NCBI RefSeq assembly: GCF_015160855.1 | Contig: NZ_CP063373.1 | Location: forward strand, 3,472,001 to 3,536,000 | DNA length: 64,000 nucleotides | From: Streptomyces ferrugineus | Lineage (GTDB): Bacteria > Actinomycetota > Actinomycetes > Streptomycetales > Streptomycetaceae | Direction: 5' to 3' | Shown here: positions 9,404-20,665 of the stretch, one piece after another | How positions within the stretch are numbered: the stretch's first letter is position 1 | How the letters are laid out: every line of letters starts with the position of its first letter | Notes under the pieces: model-generated | Database searches by the model: none | What the model saw: only the letters and a program-made list of their open reading frames with translations | What the model was told of the DNA's origin: nothing | Program-made: the position numbers and the translations under genes

Positions 9404-10063
9404 GTGAGAAGCAGCGGCGACGGTACGGTGGGGGGTGTCCCCGAGCGCAGCCTCGGGGCGAGCGGTCCGTACCCGCTTCAAAGCGCTCTTCAGAGCAGCG
9501 CGGCCGATCACGCTCCGCAGCGACCGACGGCCGTGCCCAGCAGCGGCGGAGGGGCGGCGTCCATGGCGACCGAGCAGATCGGCTATCGCGGTCCGACGGC
9601 GTGTGCGGCCGCCGGCATCACCTATCGGCAGCTCGACTACTGGGCCCGCACCGGCCTCGTCGAGCCGAGCGTGCGGCCCGCGTACGGGTCGGGGACACAG
9701 CGGCTGTACAGCTTCCGGGACGTCGTCGTCCTGAAGATCGTCAAGCGGTTCCTGGACACCGGGGTGTCGCTGCAGAACATCCGTACCGCCGTACAGCACC
9801 TGCGGGAGCGGGGTTTTCGTGACCTCGAGCGCATGACATTGATGAGCGACGGAGCGACGGTGTACGAGTGCACGTCGCCGGACGAGGTACACGCGCTGCT
9901 ACAGGGTGGGCAGGGGATCTTCGGGATCGCCGTGGGTGTGGTGTGGCGGGATGTCGAGAGCGCTTTGTCGCAGCTGCACGGGGAGCGGATCGACACGGGG
10001 GAGACGCTCATCGGGCACAACCCGGCGGACGAGCTGGCCCGGCGGCGTAACCGGGCGGTCTGA
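9404..10063 (+). CDS. MerR family transcriptional regulator
   Basis: 219 aa from GTG 9404, with GGAGG 8 nt upstream. A disordered Ser/Gly/Pro-rich N-terminus (about 55 residues) precedes a MerR helix-turn-helix (GYRGPTACAAAGITYRQLDY, then ARTGLVEPS and RLYSFRDVVVLKIVKRFLDTG). The rest (LQNIRTAVQHLRERGF) is the dimerisation region and a short effector domain. No metal-binding cysteine cluster is present. It is the last member of the FHA-FtsR-nuclease-MerR cluster, and its regulon is unknown. Confidence 0.87.
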   Translation: MRSSGDGTVGGVPERSLGASGPYPLQSALQSSAADHAPQRPTAVPSSGGGAASMATEQIGYRGPTACAAAGITYRQLDYWARTGLVEPSVRPAYGSGTQRLYSFRDVVVLKIVKRFLDTGVSLQNIRTAVQHLRERGFRDLERMTLMSDGATVYECTSPDEVHALLQGGQGIFGIAVGVVWRDVESALSQLHGERIDTGETLIGHNPADELARRRNRAV

Positions 10064-10092
10064 GGCCCTGAGCAGTCGGTCGTAGCAGGGCA

Positions 10093-10115
10093 TTGTCAGT
10101 GGCGTGAGGCAGCAT
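10093..10115 (+). promoter_or_regulatory. DNA-damage (PafBC/RecA-NDp type) promoter of dinB
   Basis: TTGTCAGTG, 8-bp spacer, CAGCAT. This matches the actinobacterial LexA-independent damage promoter (TTGTCRGTG-N8-TAnnnT) except for the first -10 base. It ends 7 bp before the dinB GTG, so the transcript is probably leaderless. Confidence 0.7.
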
Positions 10116-10122
10116 CGGAGAT

Positions 10123-11568
10123 GTGAGAAACGCGCCCACGATCCTGCATCTCGACATGGATGCCTTCTACGCCTCGGTGGAGCAGGCATCCAAGCCGAGC
10201 CTGCGCGGGAAAGCCGTGATCGTGGGCGGGCTCGGGCCGCGTGGAGTCGTCGCCACGGCGTCCTATGAGGCTCGGGTATTCGGGGTGCATTCGGCGATGC
10301 CCATGGCGCAGGCGCGTCGGCTGGCTCCCAATGCCGCGTATCTCGTGCCGCGCTTCGGGATCTACCGTGAGATCAGCGAACAGGTCATGGGGCTGCTGCG
10401 GGAGCTGTCGCCGCTGGTGGAGCCGCTGAGCCTGGACGAGGCGTTCGTGGATCTGGAGGCCGGGGAGGCGGCCTGGGACGAGGCGTCGGCGCGGCTGGTG
10501 GGGGCGAGGTTGCGTGCGGACATACGGGCGGTCACCGGCCTGGCGGGGTCGGTGGGGCTTGCCGCGTCCAAGATGCTCGCGAAGATCGCCTCGGAGCAGG
10601 CCAAGCCCGATGGCATGGTGGTGATCGAGCCGGGGACCGAGCGGGCGTTGCTCGGGCCGATGTCGGCGCGGACCCTGCCGGGGGTGGGGCCGGCGACCGG
10701 AGACCATCTGCGGCGGGCCGGGATCCATACGGTCGAGGAGATCGCCGAGGCCGGGGAGGACGAGCTCGTGCGGCTGCTGGGCAAGGCGCATGGGCATGCC
10801 CTGTACGCCATGGCGCTGGCGCACGACGAGCGACCTGTGGTGGCCGAGCGGGAGACCAAGTCGGTGTCCGTCGAGGACACGTACGACGTGGACATCCACG
10901 ATCGGGTTCGGGTGGGGATGGAGGTGCAGCGGCTGGCGGATCGTTGTGTGCGGCGGCTGCGGGAGGCCAGCTTGTCGGGGCGGACCATTGTGCTGAAGGT
11001 GCGGCGGTACGACTTTTCGACGCTGACCCGGTCCGAGACGTTGCGTGGACCCACCGATGATCCCGGTGTGGTGCGGGAGGCGGCCGCGCGGCTGTTGGAA
11101 TCCGTGGACACGACGGGTGGCGTGCGGTTGTTGGGGGTCGGGGTGAGTGGGCTGGCCGACTACACGCAGGAGGATCTGTTCGCGCAGGCTGCGGGGGAGC
11201 GGGAGGGACGGGACGACTTGGAGGAGCGGGGGGAACAGACGGTGGGGGGCGGTGACGTCGAGCCGGTGGTTGCTGTGCGGGGGGTTGAGGGGGCTGGTGA
11301 GCGGCGGTGGCTTGCGGGGCACGATGTGCGGCATGTCGAGTACGGGCACGGGTGGGTGCAGGGGAGCGGGCTGGGGCGGGTGACCGTGCGGTTCGAGACG
11401 CCTGGGTCGGAGCCGGGGCGGGTGCGGACGTTTCGGGTTGATGATCCGGGGTTGGAGCGGGCGGAGCCGTTGCCGTTGGTGGCTGCGAGAGGGGGAGCGG
11501 ATGGGGGTGGAGGTGGCGAGGTGCCTGGTGGGGCGATTGGGGCCGATGGGGCTTTGGGGGCGGGGTAG
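10123..11568 (+). CDS. dinB: DNA polymerase IV (Y family)
   Basis: 481 aa, GTG start. Y-family catalytic carboxylates are present: D11 in HLDMDAFYASVEQ, and D105/E106 in LSLDEAF. Palm, fingers, thumb and little-finger domains fill residues 1-355; the helix-hairpin-helix segment LPGVGPATGDHLRRAGI is clear. A C-terminal extension of about 110 residues includes a conserved module (DVRHVEYGHGWVQGSGLGRV) seen in actinobacterial DinB, then a Gly-rich tail. The enzyme performs error-prone translesion synthesis. The damage-type promoter just upstream fits induction after DNA damage. Confidence 0.95.
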   Translation: MRNAPTILHLDMDAFYASVEQASKPSLRGKAVIVGGLGPRGVVATASYEARVFGVHSAMPMAQARRLAPNAAYLVPRFGIYREISEQVMGLLRELSPLVEPLSLDEAFVDLEAGEAAWDEASARLVGARLRADIRAVTGLAGSVGLAASKMLAKIASEQAKPDGMVVIEPGTERALLGPMSARTLPGVGPATGDHLRRAGIHTVEEIAEAGEDELVRLLGKAHGHALYAMALAHDERPVVAERETKSVSVEDTYDVDIHDRVRVGMEVQRLADRCVRRLREASLSGRTIVLKVRRYDFSTLTRSETLRGPTDDPGVVREAAARLLESVDTTGGVRLLGVGVSGLADYTQEDLFAQAAGEREGRDDLEERGEQTVGGGDVEPVVAVRGVEGAGERRWLAGHDVRHVEYGHGWVQGSGLGRVTVRFETPGSEPGRVRTFRVDDPGLERAEPLPLVAARGGADGGGGGEVPGGAIGADGALGAG

Positions 11569-11777
11569 GGCTGGGAGCGGCTGAGGGGCTGAGTGTGGCT
11601 CGACCGGCGTGTGGAGTGCCGTGGGGGTTGGGCCGCTCGTCCGCGCCGACGGAGGGGCCGCTGCGCCCACCCGTGCCGCCCCAGCGGCACGACTGCCCGC
11701 GGCTGTGTCGGTTCGAGTGGCCGAGGTGCTGAAGCCGTGGGTCGAGCTGTCGGCGGCTACCTGCGCGGAACGGGGTT

Positions 11778-12185
11778 CTATGGGCGGGTATGTGGTGTTC
11801 TCGGGTCGTTGTCGTCCGGGGAATCCGTGGAGGCCAGGGTGCCGAAGTCCCGGTCAGGCGGCGGGGGTGGGGACGCTACGTCCAGGCCGTAGTGGTGGTA
11901 GAGCTGTAGTTCCTGTTCGGGGGAGAGGTGGCGGCCTACGCCGAAGTCGGGGGCATCCTTGATCAGGGTGCGGTCGAAGGGGACGTGGAGGGTGCCCTCC
12001 ACCAGTTCGCTGGGCTCCAGGGGGACGAAGGCGTCCCGGGAGAACAGGCCGGTGCGTATCGCCGCCCATTCCGGCACTCCGGTCGCGTCGTCGAGGTAGA
12101 CCTCGTCGATGGTGCCGATCTTGGTGCCGTTGCGGTCGAAGGCCTTGCGGCCGATCAGGTTGCGCGGATCGATGTCGGTCTGCAC
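11778..12185 (-). CDS. PRC-barrel domain protein
   Basis: 135 aa. Start chosen at GTG 12185 because TGGAGGG sits just before it; the longer in-frame start at 12221 has no site. Residues 1-75 form the PRC-barrel (DPRNLIGRKAFDRNG, KIGTIDEVYLDD, WAAIRTGLF), followed by HVPFDRTLIKDAPDFG and a Pro-rich tail. PRC-barrels are small beta-barrels that bind protein or RNA partners. The specific role is unknown. The gene is divergent from the gcvP riboswitch. Confidence 0.85.
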   Translation of the reverse strand: MQTDIDPRNLIGRKAFDRNGTKIGTIDEVYLDDATGVPEWAAIRTGLFSRDAFVPLEPSELVEGTLHVPFDRTLIKDAPDFGVGRHLSPEQELQLYHHYGLDVASPPPPPDRDFGTLASTDSPDDNDPRTPHTRP

Positions 12186-12301
12186 GGGCCCTCCACTTGG
12201 TCGCAAGTCATCCGTAAGCACTACGAAAAGGCAGATTGGTGAGAGCGGCCACTCGAAGGCCCGTGCGTCGGCCTCGCTGGTAGTCTTTCAAGCGGCTGCT
12301 G

Positions 12302-12507
12302 ACCCCGTGCGGGAGAGTCCTCCGGACACCATCGGAGGCGCCGAAGGAGCAAATCCTCCCCGGAATCTCTCAGGCCCACGTACCGCACGGACGAGGTCAC
12401 TCTGGAAAGCAGGGCGGGTGTCGACGGCTTCCGCTCTCACCGACGGTGAAAGCCGGAGGCCCTCGGGCGATCCGGTGAAGCTCTCAGGTTGAGATGACAG
12501 AGGGGGA
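12302..12507 (+). promoter_or_regulatory. Tandem glycine riboswitch
   Basis: Two glycine aptamers in series. The first runs from GTGCGGGAGAGTCC through GGCGCCGAAGGAGCAA to AATCTCTCAGGC. The second runs from ACTCTGGAAAGCA through CACCGACGGTGAAAGCC to AGCTCTCAGGT and GACAGAGGGGG. Both contain the GGAGAG/CTCTCAGGC signature parts of the class. It lies directly upstream of gcvP and is expected to turn on expression when glycine is high. Confidence 0.95.
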
Positions 12508-12571
12508 GGCCGTCCGGGTACCCGCGCCGTGGTGCCCCTCGAAGGTCGCGTCAGACCAGGAGGCCTCCGCA

Positions 12572-15457
<2,886 letters not shown>

Positions 15458-15499
15458 GCGTCACAGGAGTCGCAGCAGGGGGTCGCGGCAGACGAAGCG

Positions 15500-15541
15500 A
15501 AGGGCTGTGTCCGGCCGGGAGTGGTCGGGCGCAGCCCTTTG
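15500..15541 (+). terminator. Terminator after gcvP
   Basis: Hairpin with outer arms AAGGGCTG and CAGCCCTT and further GC pairing inside (GTCCGGCC with GGTCGGGC). It lies between the convergent gcvP and TOBE genes and may serve both. Confidence 0.7.
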
Positions 15542-15546
15542 TCGCG

Positions 15547-15966
15547 TCATGCCGTCGTCAGGGCCACCTCGGTCGCCTCGATGAGTGCCACGACCGGGAC
15601 GCCGGGGGACAGGGCGAGGTCGGTGGTGGCGTCCCTGGTGACGGCCGCGGTGAGGGCGCCGCCCTCGACCTCGATGTTCACCGACGCCATCGCGCCGCCG
15701 GTGGCGATGCCGGTGACCGTGCCCGGGAGCCGGTTGTGGAGGGGCAGGTCCTTGGCCGGGGCGGTGGCGAGGGCGATGTGGGTCGCGGTCACGAGGGCGT
15801 TCACGGCGGTGCCTTCGGCCAGGCCGAGCTCCTCGACGGCCGACGGGGCGACCGCGGCGGTGAGGTCCTGGCCACCGGTGAGATGGACGTCGACCATGGC
15901 CATGGCCTCGCCCGGAGTGATGGCCGTGATCGTGCCGGGGAGCTGGTTGCGGATGCTCAGGCTCAT
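15547..15966 (-). CDS. TOBE/Mop-type molybdate-binding protein (molbindin-like)
   Basis: 139 aa made of two Mop/TOBE repeats: residues 1-67 (SIRNQLPGTITAITPGEAM ... VNALVTATHIALAT) and 71-139 (LHNRLPGTVTGIATGGAM ... VVALIEATEVAL). Paired Mop domains bind molybdate or tungstate oligomerically and store or buffer it in the cytoplasm. No mod transporter genes are beside it here, so a storage role is inferred from family only. Confidence 0.87.
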   Translation of the reverse strand: MSLSIRNQLPGTITAITPGEAMAMVDVHLTGGQDLTAAVAPSAVEELGLAEGTAVNALVTATHIALATAPAKDLPLHNRLPGTVTGIATGGAMASVNIEVEGGALTAAVTRDATTDLALSPGVPVVALIEATEVALTTA

Positions 15967-16089
15967 GGGGACGCCTCGTGTGGTGCAGCTTGCCGTGGTA
16001 TGCGGCTTTTGCCTCCCATTTTGCCTCCCACCGTAATCGCGCTACGGCCTCATCGGGGTGGGTGCGGGCGGGAACTTGAGGCCGGGGTT

Positions 16090-16190
16090 GGCCGTGAACT
16101 GGACGAGGGGGTGACCGCCGCCCTGTCCGCCCGCACCGTGGGCGAGCTGGCCGAGCTGACGCTGGACCTGCCGGCTCCGACGGGCGCTGG
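16090..16190 (+). pseudogene. Remnant of a DUF1707 (SHOCT-like) domain gene
   Basis: One frame reads ELDEGVTAALSARTVGELAE, then LTLDLPAP. This closely resembles the second half of the DUF1707 domain (usually FDERVxAALxARTxGELxxLTxDLP). The first half and any start or ribosome binding site are missing, so this is probably a gene fragment. It lies between two minus-strand genes. Confidence 0.5.
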
Positions 16191-16261
16191 CCGGCGGGAT
16201 CCGGGACATCGAACACGCCAGGGTCAGAACACGCCGGTGGGCCCTCCCCGGCGCACCCCGT

Positions 16262-16783
16262 TCAGACGATCCCGGACGACCTGAGCACCGCCCGCGCCTC
16301 CGCGTCGTCGATCTGCAGCCGCAGTCGCTCCAGTACGTCGATGCCCTCGCGCAGCGTCCCGCTCGCACGTGAGCGGCGTACTCCGGTGTCCAGCTCGTGC
16401 CACAGCAGAGGGTTCTCGACGAGGATCCGCGGATCCAGTTCCAGGCGGCGGCCGTCCGCATCGCACAGGGTCAGGTGTGTCGCCAGGTCGCCGTACTGTC
16501 GCACGGTCACCAGCTGGTCGGTGCGCACCGCCTGACGCCGTACCAGGCCGCGCACGGCGAGCCAGCCCGGGCCGGCGGTCACGCGCTGGGGGAGCAGGAT
16601 CGTGAAGAGTACGGCGGTCATGACCAGCCACAACATGGCGCGCGGCGGTGTCAGGGTGTGCCCGTCCCAGTCGACCACCAGGGTCATGCCGCAGAAGAGC
16701 AGCGCGCAGCCCGCGGCGAACCGGGCGCCGTCACGCCAATGGCGGTCGCCGGTCGGGCACGGGCGCGGTCTGCTTCCGTCCAC
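16262..16783 (-). CDS. PH-like domain membrane protein
   Basis: 173 aa, GTG start. Two adjacent hydrophobic segments (about 22-37 and 47-65) are followed by a bacterial PH-type beta domain (VTAGPGWLAVRGLVRRQAVRT, VTVRQYGDLATHLTLCDADG, LELDPRILVENPLLWHEL). Such proteins are common unstudied Streptomyces membrane proteins. No catalytic motif is seen and the function is unknown. Confidence 0.7.
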   Translation of the reverse strand: MDGSRPRPCPTGDRHWRDGARFAAGCALLFCGMTLVVDWDGHTLTPPRAMLWLVMTAVLFTILLPQRVTAGPGWLAVRGLVRRQAVRTDQLVTVRQYGDLATHLTLCDADGRRLELDPRILVENPLLWHELDTGVRRSRASGTLREGIDVLERLRLQIDDAEARAVLRSSGIV

Positions 16784-17129
16784 AGTGCAGACCGTAGGGG
16801 GACCAGGCGTCCGAGCGGATGCGGCTGACGCTGCTCTGACGCCTTACGGCTCATCGTTGACGCGATCCCGATGGCCGCGGCCGGTTCAGCCGGTGTGCAG
16901 AGGGCCGCCAGGACCGGTCGCGGGAACCTGCGGAGGGCGGGCAAGCCCCCGGCGTCAGCAACCCGTCAGCGTCCGGCCGATCGCCGTCAGTATCGCGTCA
17001 TGAGGCGTCCGTAACCCCGGGACACCGGGCATAGCGTCAGTGGCACGCCCCGGCTCGCCTCCCCGCGTCCGGGGCCGTCAAGCCCTCGACGGACCGAATC
17101 CGGTCCAGCTCGGATCTCCCGGAGGCCCC
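16784..17129. other. Intergenic, nothing recognised
   Basis: 346 bp between the divergent PH-like gene and the SAV_915 gene. No convincing ORF, RNA or repeat was seen. Promoters for both flanking genes should lie here, but none is clear enough to mark. Confidence 0.5.
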
Positions 17130-17525
17130 ATGACGGACATCCTGTACGACGAAGACCCGGAGCCCTCTGATCGGTTCCCGGCCGGCCCTCTGTACGTTCC
17201 GGTCCGGCCGGGACCGGCCGCCTGCGCGGCCCGCCTCTTCCGTACGCCCATCGGCGACCGTACGGCCGTGGGGTTCACCTCGCGGCGGAAACTGACCGCG
17301 ACCCTCGGCCCCGACCAGTCCTGGATCCGGCTCGCCGAGCCCGCCCTGCGCTCCCTGACGGCACCGCTCGGTGTCACCACCGTCACGGTGGATCCCCGGT
17401 TCTGCGCACCGCCCACGCCGTCCGACGCGACGCACGCAGAGCAGCCCGTCGGTCCCCGTCTTCCTGACGGCGCTTGGGACTTTCGTGCTCTGCGTGTGGA
17501 TGGGCCGAGGGGGGTCGTGCGATGA
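17130..17525 (+). CDS. SAV_915/SseB-like small protein
   Basis: 131 aa, ATG 17130 with GGAGG 6 nt upstream. The core LFRTPIGDRTAVGFTSRRKL ... LGPDQSWIRLAEPALRSLTAPLGV is the pattern of the Streptomyces SAV_915 family, related to SseB N-terminal domains. The function is unknown. The stop overlaps the lysA start (ATGA), so the two are translationally coupled. Confidence 0.72.
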   Translation: MTDILYDEDPEPSDRFPAGPLYVPVRPGPAACAARLFRTPIGDRTAVGFTSRRKLTATLGPDQSWIRLAEPALRSLTAPLGVTTVTVDPRFCAPPTPSDATHAEQPVGPRLPDGAWDFRALRVDGPRGVVR

Positions 17526-18856
17526 CCGCAGTTCACGAACCGGCCGTGACCCCGGCGGCCGACGCGCTTTCGGTGTGGCCCGCCTCGGCCGTCGAACCCC
17601 GCGACGGCGAACTCGCCGTCGGCGGCGTGGCGCTCGCCGAGGTCGCCGACCGCTTCGGCACCCCTGTCTACGTCATCGACGAGGGCGAGGTCCGCGAGCG
17701 CTGCCGTACCTACAGGCATGTCTTCCCCGAGGCCGAAGTCCTGTACGCGGCCAAGGCGTTCCTGTGCCGGGCCATGGTCCACTGGGTGGACGAGGAGGGC
17801 CTGGGCCTGGACGTCTGCTCGGCCGGTGAGATGGAGCTCGCCGTCACCACCGGCTTCCCGCCGGAGAAGATCGTGCTGCACGGCAACGCCAAGTCCCCGC
17901 GCGATCTGGACACCGCGCTGCGCCTCGGGATCGGCCGTATCGTCATCGACAGTCCGTCGGAGATCGCCCGGCTGGCGGCGGCGGTCGGGTCCGACGGTCG
18001 TCAGAAGGTGATGGTCCGCGTGGTGCCCGGCATCAGCGCCGGCGGGCACGAGAAGATCCGCACCGGCAGTGAGAGCCAGAAGTTCGGCCTGTCCATCAGG
18101 GACGGGTACGCACAGCACGCCATCGCCCGGATCCTGGACCAGGCGCAGCTCGAACTCACCGGCCTGCACTGCCACTTGGGCTCGCAGATCACCAGCGTCA
18201 AGCCGTACCTCGCCGCCGTACGCCGTATGGTCGGCCTGATGGCCCGGCTGTACGAGCAGCACGGCCTGGTGCTGCCCGAACTCGATCTGGGTGGCGGCCA
18301 CGGCATCGCCTACCGCCCCGGCGAGCCCGCCCTGGACCTCATCACGCTGGCCCGCAAGGTGCGTGCCGAACTCGGTGAGGCGTGTGCGGCGGCCGGGCTC
18401 ACCGTGCCCCGTCTCATCATCGAGCCGGGGCGCGCCATCGCGGGTCCGGCCGGGATCGCTCTCTACCGCGTCCTCGCGGTCAAGCGGACCGGCGCGCACA
18501 CCTTCGTCGCGGTGGACGGCGGCATGAGCGACAACCCCCGGCCCGCCCTGTACGGGGTGCGTTACGCGCCCCGCCTCGTGGGCCGGCACAGCGCCGCCGC
18601 GACGGGTCCGGTGTCCGTGGTGGGCCGGCACTGCGAGGCGGGCGACATCCTCGCCGCCGATGTCGAACTTCCCGACGACATCCGCCCCGGGGACCTGCTC
18701 GCCATCCCGGCCGCCGGCGCCTACCACCTGTCCATGGCCTCCGGTTACAACATGGTCGGCCGCCCGCCGGTGGTCGCCGTGGACGACGGCCATGCGCGGC
18801 TCCTGGTCCGCCGCGAGTCGCTGGAGGACATCCGCAGCAGGGACGTGGGCCTGTAA
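17522..18856 (+). CDS. lysA: Diaminopimelate decarboxylase
   Basis: 444 aa from ATG 17522, overlapping the upstream stop. Fold-III PLP decarboxylase: cofactor lysine K78 in VLYAAKAFLC, then HCHLGSQ, LDLGGGHG, EPGRAI, the substrate cysteine motif CEAGD and AGAYHLSMASGYN. It decarboxylates meso-diaminopimelate to lysine. Streptomycetes usually carry lysA near threonine genes; this copy sits alone with a SAV_915 gene, so it may be a paralogue. A related amino-acid decarboxylase role cannot be excluded, although all diaminopimelate motifs are present. Confidence 0.87.
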   Translation: MTAVHEPAVTPAADALSVWPASAVEPRDGELAVGGVALAEVADRFGTPVYVIDEGEVRERCRTYRHVFPEAEVLYAAKAFLCRAMVHWVDEEGLGLDVCSAGEMELAVTTGFPPEKIVLHGNAKSPRDLDTALRLGIGRIVIDSPSEIARLAAAVGSDGRQKVMVRVVPGISAGGHEKIRTGSESQKFGLSIRDGYAQHAIARILDQAQLELTGLHCHLGSQITSVKPYLAAVRRMVGLMARLYEQHGLVLPELDLGGGHGIAYRPGEPALDLITLARKVRAELGEACAAAGLTVPRLIIEPGRAIAGPAGIALYRVLAVKRTGAHTFVAVDGGMSDNPRPALYGVRYAPRLVGRHSAAATGPVSVVGRHCEAGDILAADVELPDDIRPGDLLAIPAAGAYHLSMASGYNMVGRPPVVAVDDGHARLLVRRESLEDIRSRDVGL

Positions 18857-19233
18857 ACCGAGGCCCGCCCCCGAATGGCAGTGGCGCGTCCCGTGCCCTT
18901 GTCGCGCCCCATGCCTGCCCTTACAGGTTTCGTTCCGTAATGTTCGTCGGTCAGATCGAATGTTTCGGCCGCGGAGGACGGCTGAAGCATATGCGGGCCT
19001 ACGACCCCCGTCATCGGCGGCTTCAATCCCGCCCCGGCGCCGCATCTCCACCGCGTCGGCGGCTGGTGGTGCCTGATGCTCGCCGACGGCGGGTCGTCGG
19101 CCGGGTCGTGGGCGTGTGGGTCACCGAGCGCAGCGCCGGCGTTCGACTGGTTCGTGTGCGTCCCCCAGGGGGTCGCGCCAAGCCGTGACGGCCGTCGGCG
19201 GGTTGACCCGTCAGATTCACCGCGTACAAGGGG

Positions 19234-19263
19234 TTGCCACCGTTTGGGAGCTGTCTCTAGGGT
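19234..19263 (+). promoter_or_regulatory. Promoter of the xylo-oligosaccharide operon
   Basis: TTGCCA, 18-bp spacer, TAGGGT, resembling HrdB promoters. It lies about 100 bp before the binding-protein start and about 31 bp before the operator at 19295. The rest of the 500-bp gap after lysA shows nothing else. Confidence 0.6.
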
Positions 19264-19294
19264 GCGGCAGCAACGCAGCTTTCTGGATCCATTA

Positions 19295-19305
19295 CGAAAC
19301 TTTCG
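19295..19305 (+). promoter_or_regulatory. CGAAA-C-TTTCG operator of xylan operon
   Basis: Perfect palindrome CGAAA-C-TTTCG lying about 25 bp after the likely transcription start. This is the type of site (CGAA-N-TTCG core) described for BxlR, the LacI-family repressor of Streptomyces xylo-oligosaccharide genes. Its position fits a repressor roadblock. No LacI gene is in the window. Confidence 0.7.
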
Positions 19306-19360
19306 ATCCAGGCGATCCGGTGGACGGCCATGGACGAGCCGTCCCGTACCCAAGGAGCGC

Positions 19361-20659
19361 ATGATGGGCGACCCGGGACTGTCCCGCAGAGGCTTCCTGG
19401 CGGCCTCCGCCGCGGCCGGTGTGGGCGTGACGGCACTGAGCGGTTGCGGCGGCGACTCGGACGGAGGGTCGTCGGACGGCACGACCACCATCGAGTGGTG
19501 GAACATCTCCACCACCGAGCCGACGAAGAGCGTGTGGGCGGCGCTGGCCAAGAAGTTCGAGGCCCAGAACCCCAAGGTGAAGCTGAAGATCGTTCAGCTG
19601 GAGAACGACGCCTACAAATCGAAGATGACGGCGCTGATCGCCTCCGGGAAGCTCCCCGACATCTTCCACACCTGGGGCGGTGGCGTCCTCAAGCAGCAGG
19701 TCGACGCCGGGCTGGTCGAGGATCTCACGGACCGTACGAAGGACTTCGCCGACGGCCTGCTGCCGGTCGCGAAGGAGCCGTACCTCCTCGACGAGAAGGT
19801 GTACGGCATCCCGTTCGACATAGGCATGGTCGGTTTCTGGTACAACAAGGCGCTCTTCAAGGACGCCGGCATCACCGAGCCGCCCACCACCTGGAGCGGC
19901 TTCCTCGACGCCGTACGGAAGTTGAAGGCCAAGGGCATCACCCCGCTGGCCCTGGCCGGCAAGGAGACGTGGACCGGCATGTACTACTGGGCCTACCTCG
20001 CGATGCGCACCGCCGGCGCCGCCGCCGTGCAGAAGGCGTACGACGACAAGGACTTCACCGGCGACCCCTTCGTGCAGGCCGGTCAGCACCTCCAGGAACT
20101 CGTCGACCTCCAGCCGTTCCAGAAGGGCTTCCTCGGCGCCGCCTACTCCAGCCCCACCGGCCAGGGCGCGACCGTCGGCAACGGCAAGGCGGCGATGGAA
20201 CTCATGGGCCAGTGGGCGCCGGTCGTCCAGGCCGACGTCGGCAAGGGCCTCGGCGACGACCTCGGCTTCTTCCCGTTCCCTGCGGTCGACGGCGGCAAGG
20301 GCACGATCACCGAGGTGTTCGGCGGGGGCGGCGGACACGCCCTGCGCAGCGGGGCTCCCCAGGAGGCCGTCGACTTCCTGAAGTTCTTCGCCTCCGAGGC
20401 CACGGATCTGGAGCTGGTCAAGAAGACCGGGGCCCTGCCTGTGGTCCCGGCCGCCGAGAGCGCCATCACCGACCCCAACATCAAGGCCGTACAGGCACAG
20501 TTGAAGGGCGCCACCGGCTTCCAGCTCTATCTCGACCAGGCCTACGCGCCCGCCGTCGGCCAGGAGGTCAACGACAGCGTCGGCGCGCTCATCGCCGGGT
20601 CCAAGTCACCGCAGCAGGTCACCGAGTCGATCACGAAGACCGCGAAGGAAGAGCAGTAG
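19361..20659 (+). CDS. Sugar ABC transporter substrate-binding lipoprotein (xylo-oligosaccharide)
   Basis: 432 aa, ATG 19361 after AAGGAG. Twin-arginine signal SRRGFLAASAAAG with lipobox LSGC (cysteine near residue 29), so it is exported by Tat and lipidated. The mature part is a cluster-1 type extracellular solute-binding protein (IEWWNISTTEPT, YKSKMTALIASGKLPDIFHTWGGG, GFWYNKALFKDAGI). The downstream permeases and secreted GH10 xylanase indicate that it captures xylo-oligosaccharides (BxlE-like). The substrate is inferred from context. Confidence 0.87.
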   Translation: MMGDPGLSRRGFLAASAAAGVGVTALSGCGGDSDGGSSDGTTTIEWWNISTTEPTKSVWAALAKKFEAQNPKVKLKIVQLENDAYKSKMTALIASGKLPDIFHTWGGGVLKQQVDAGLVEDLTDRTKDFADGLLPVAKEPYLLDEKVYGIPFDIGMVGFWYNKALFKDAGITEPPTTWSGFLDAVRKLKAKGITPLALAGKETWTGMYYWAYLAMRTAGAAAVQKAYDDKDFTGDPFVQAGQHLQELVDLQPFQKGFLGAAYSSPTGQGATVGNGKAAMELMGQWAPVVQADVGKGLGDDLGFFPFPAVDGGKGTITEVFGGGGGHALRSGAPQEAVDFLKFFASEATDLELVKKTGALPVVPAAESAITDPNIKAVQAQLKGATGFQLYLDQAYAPAVGQEVNDSVGALIAGSKSPQQVTESITKTAKEEQ

Positions 20660-20665
20660 CCGGCG

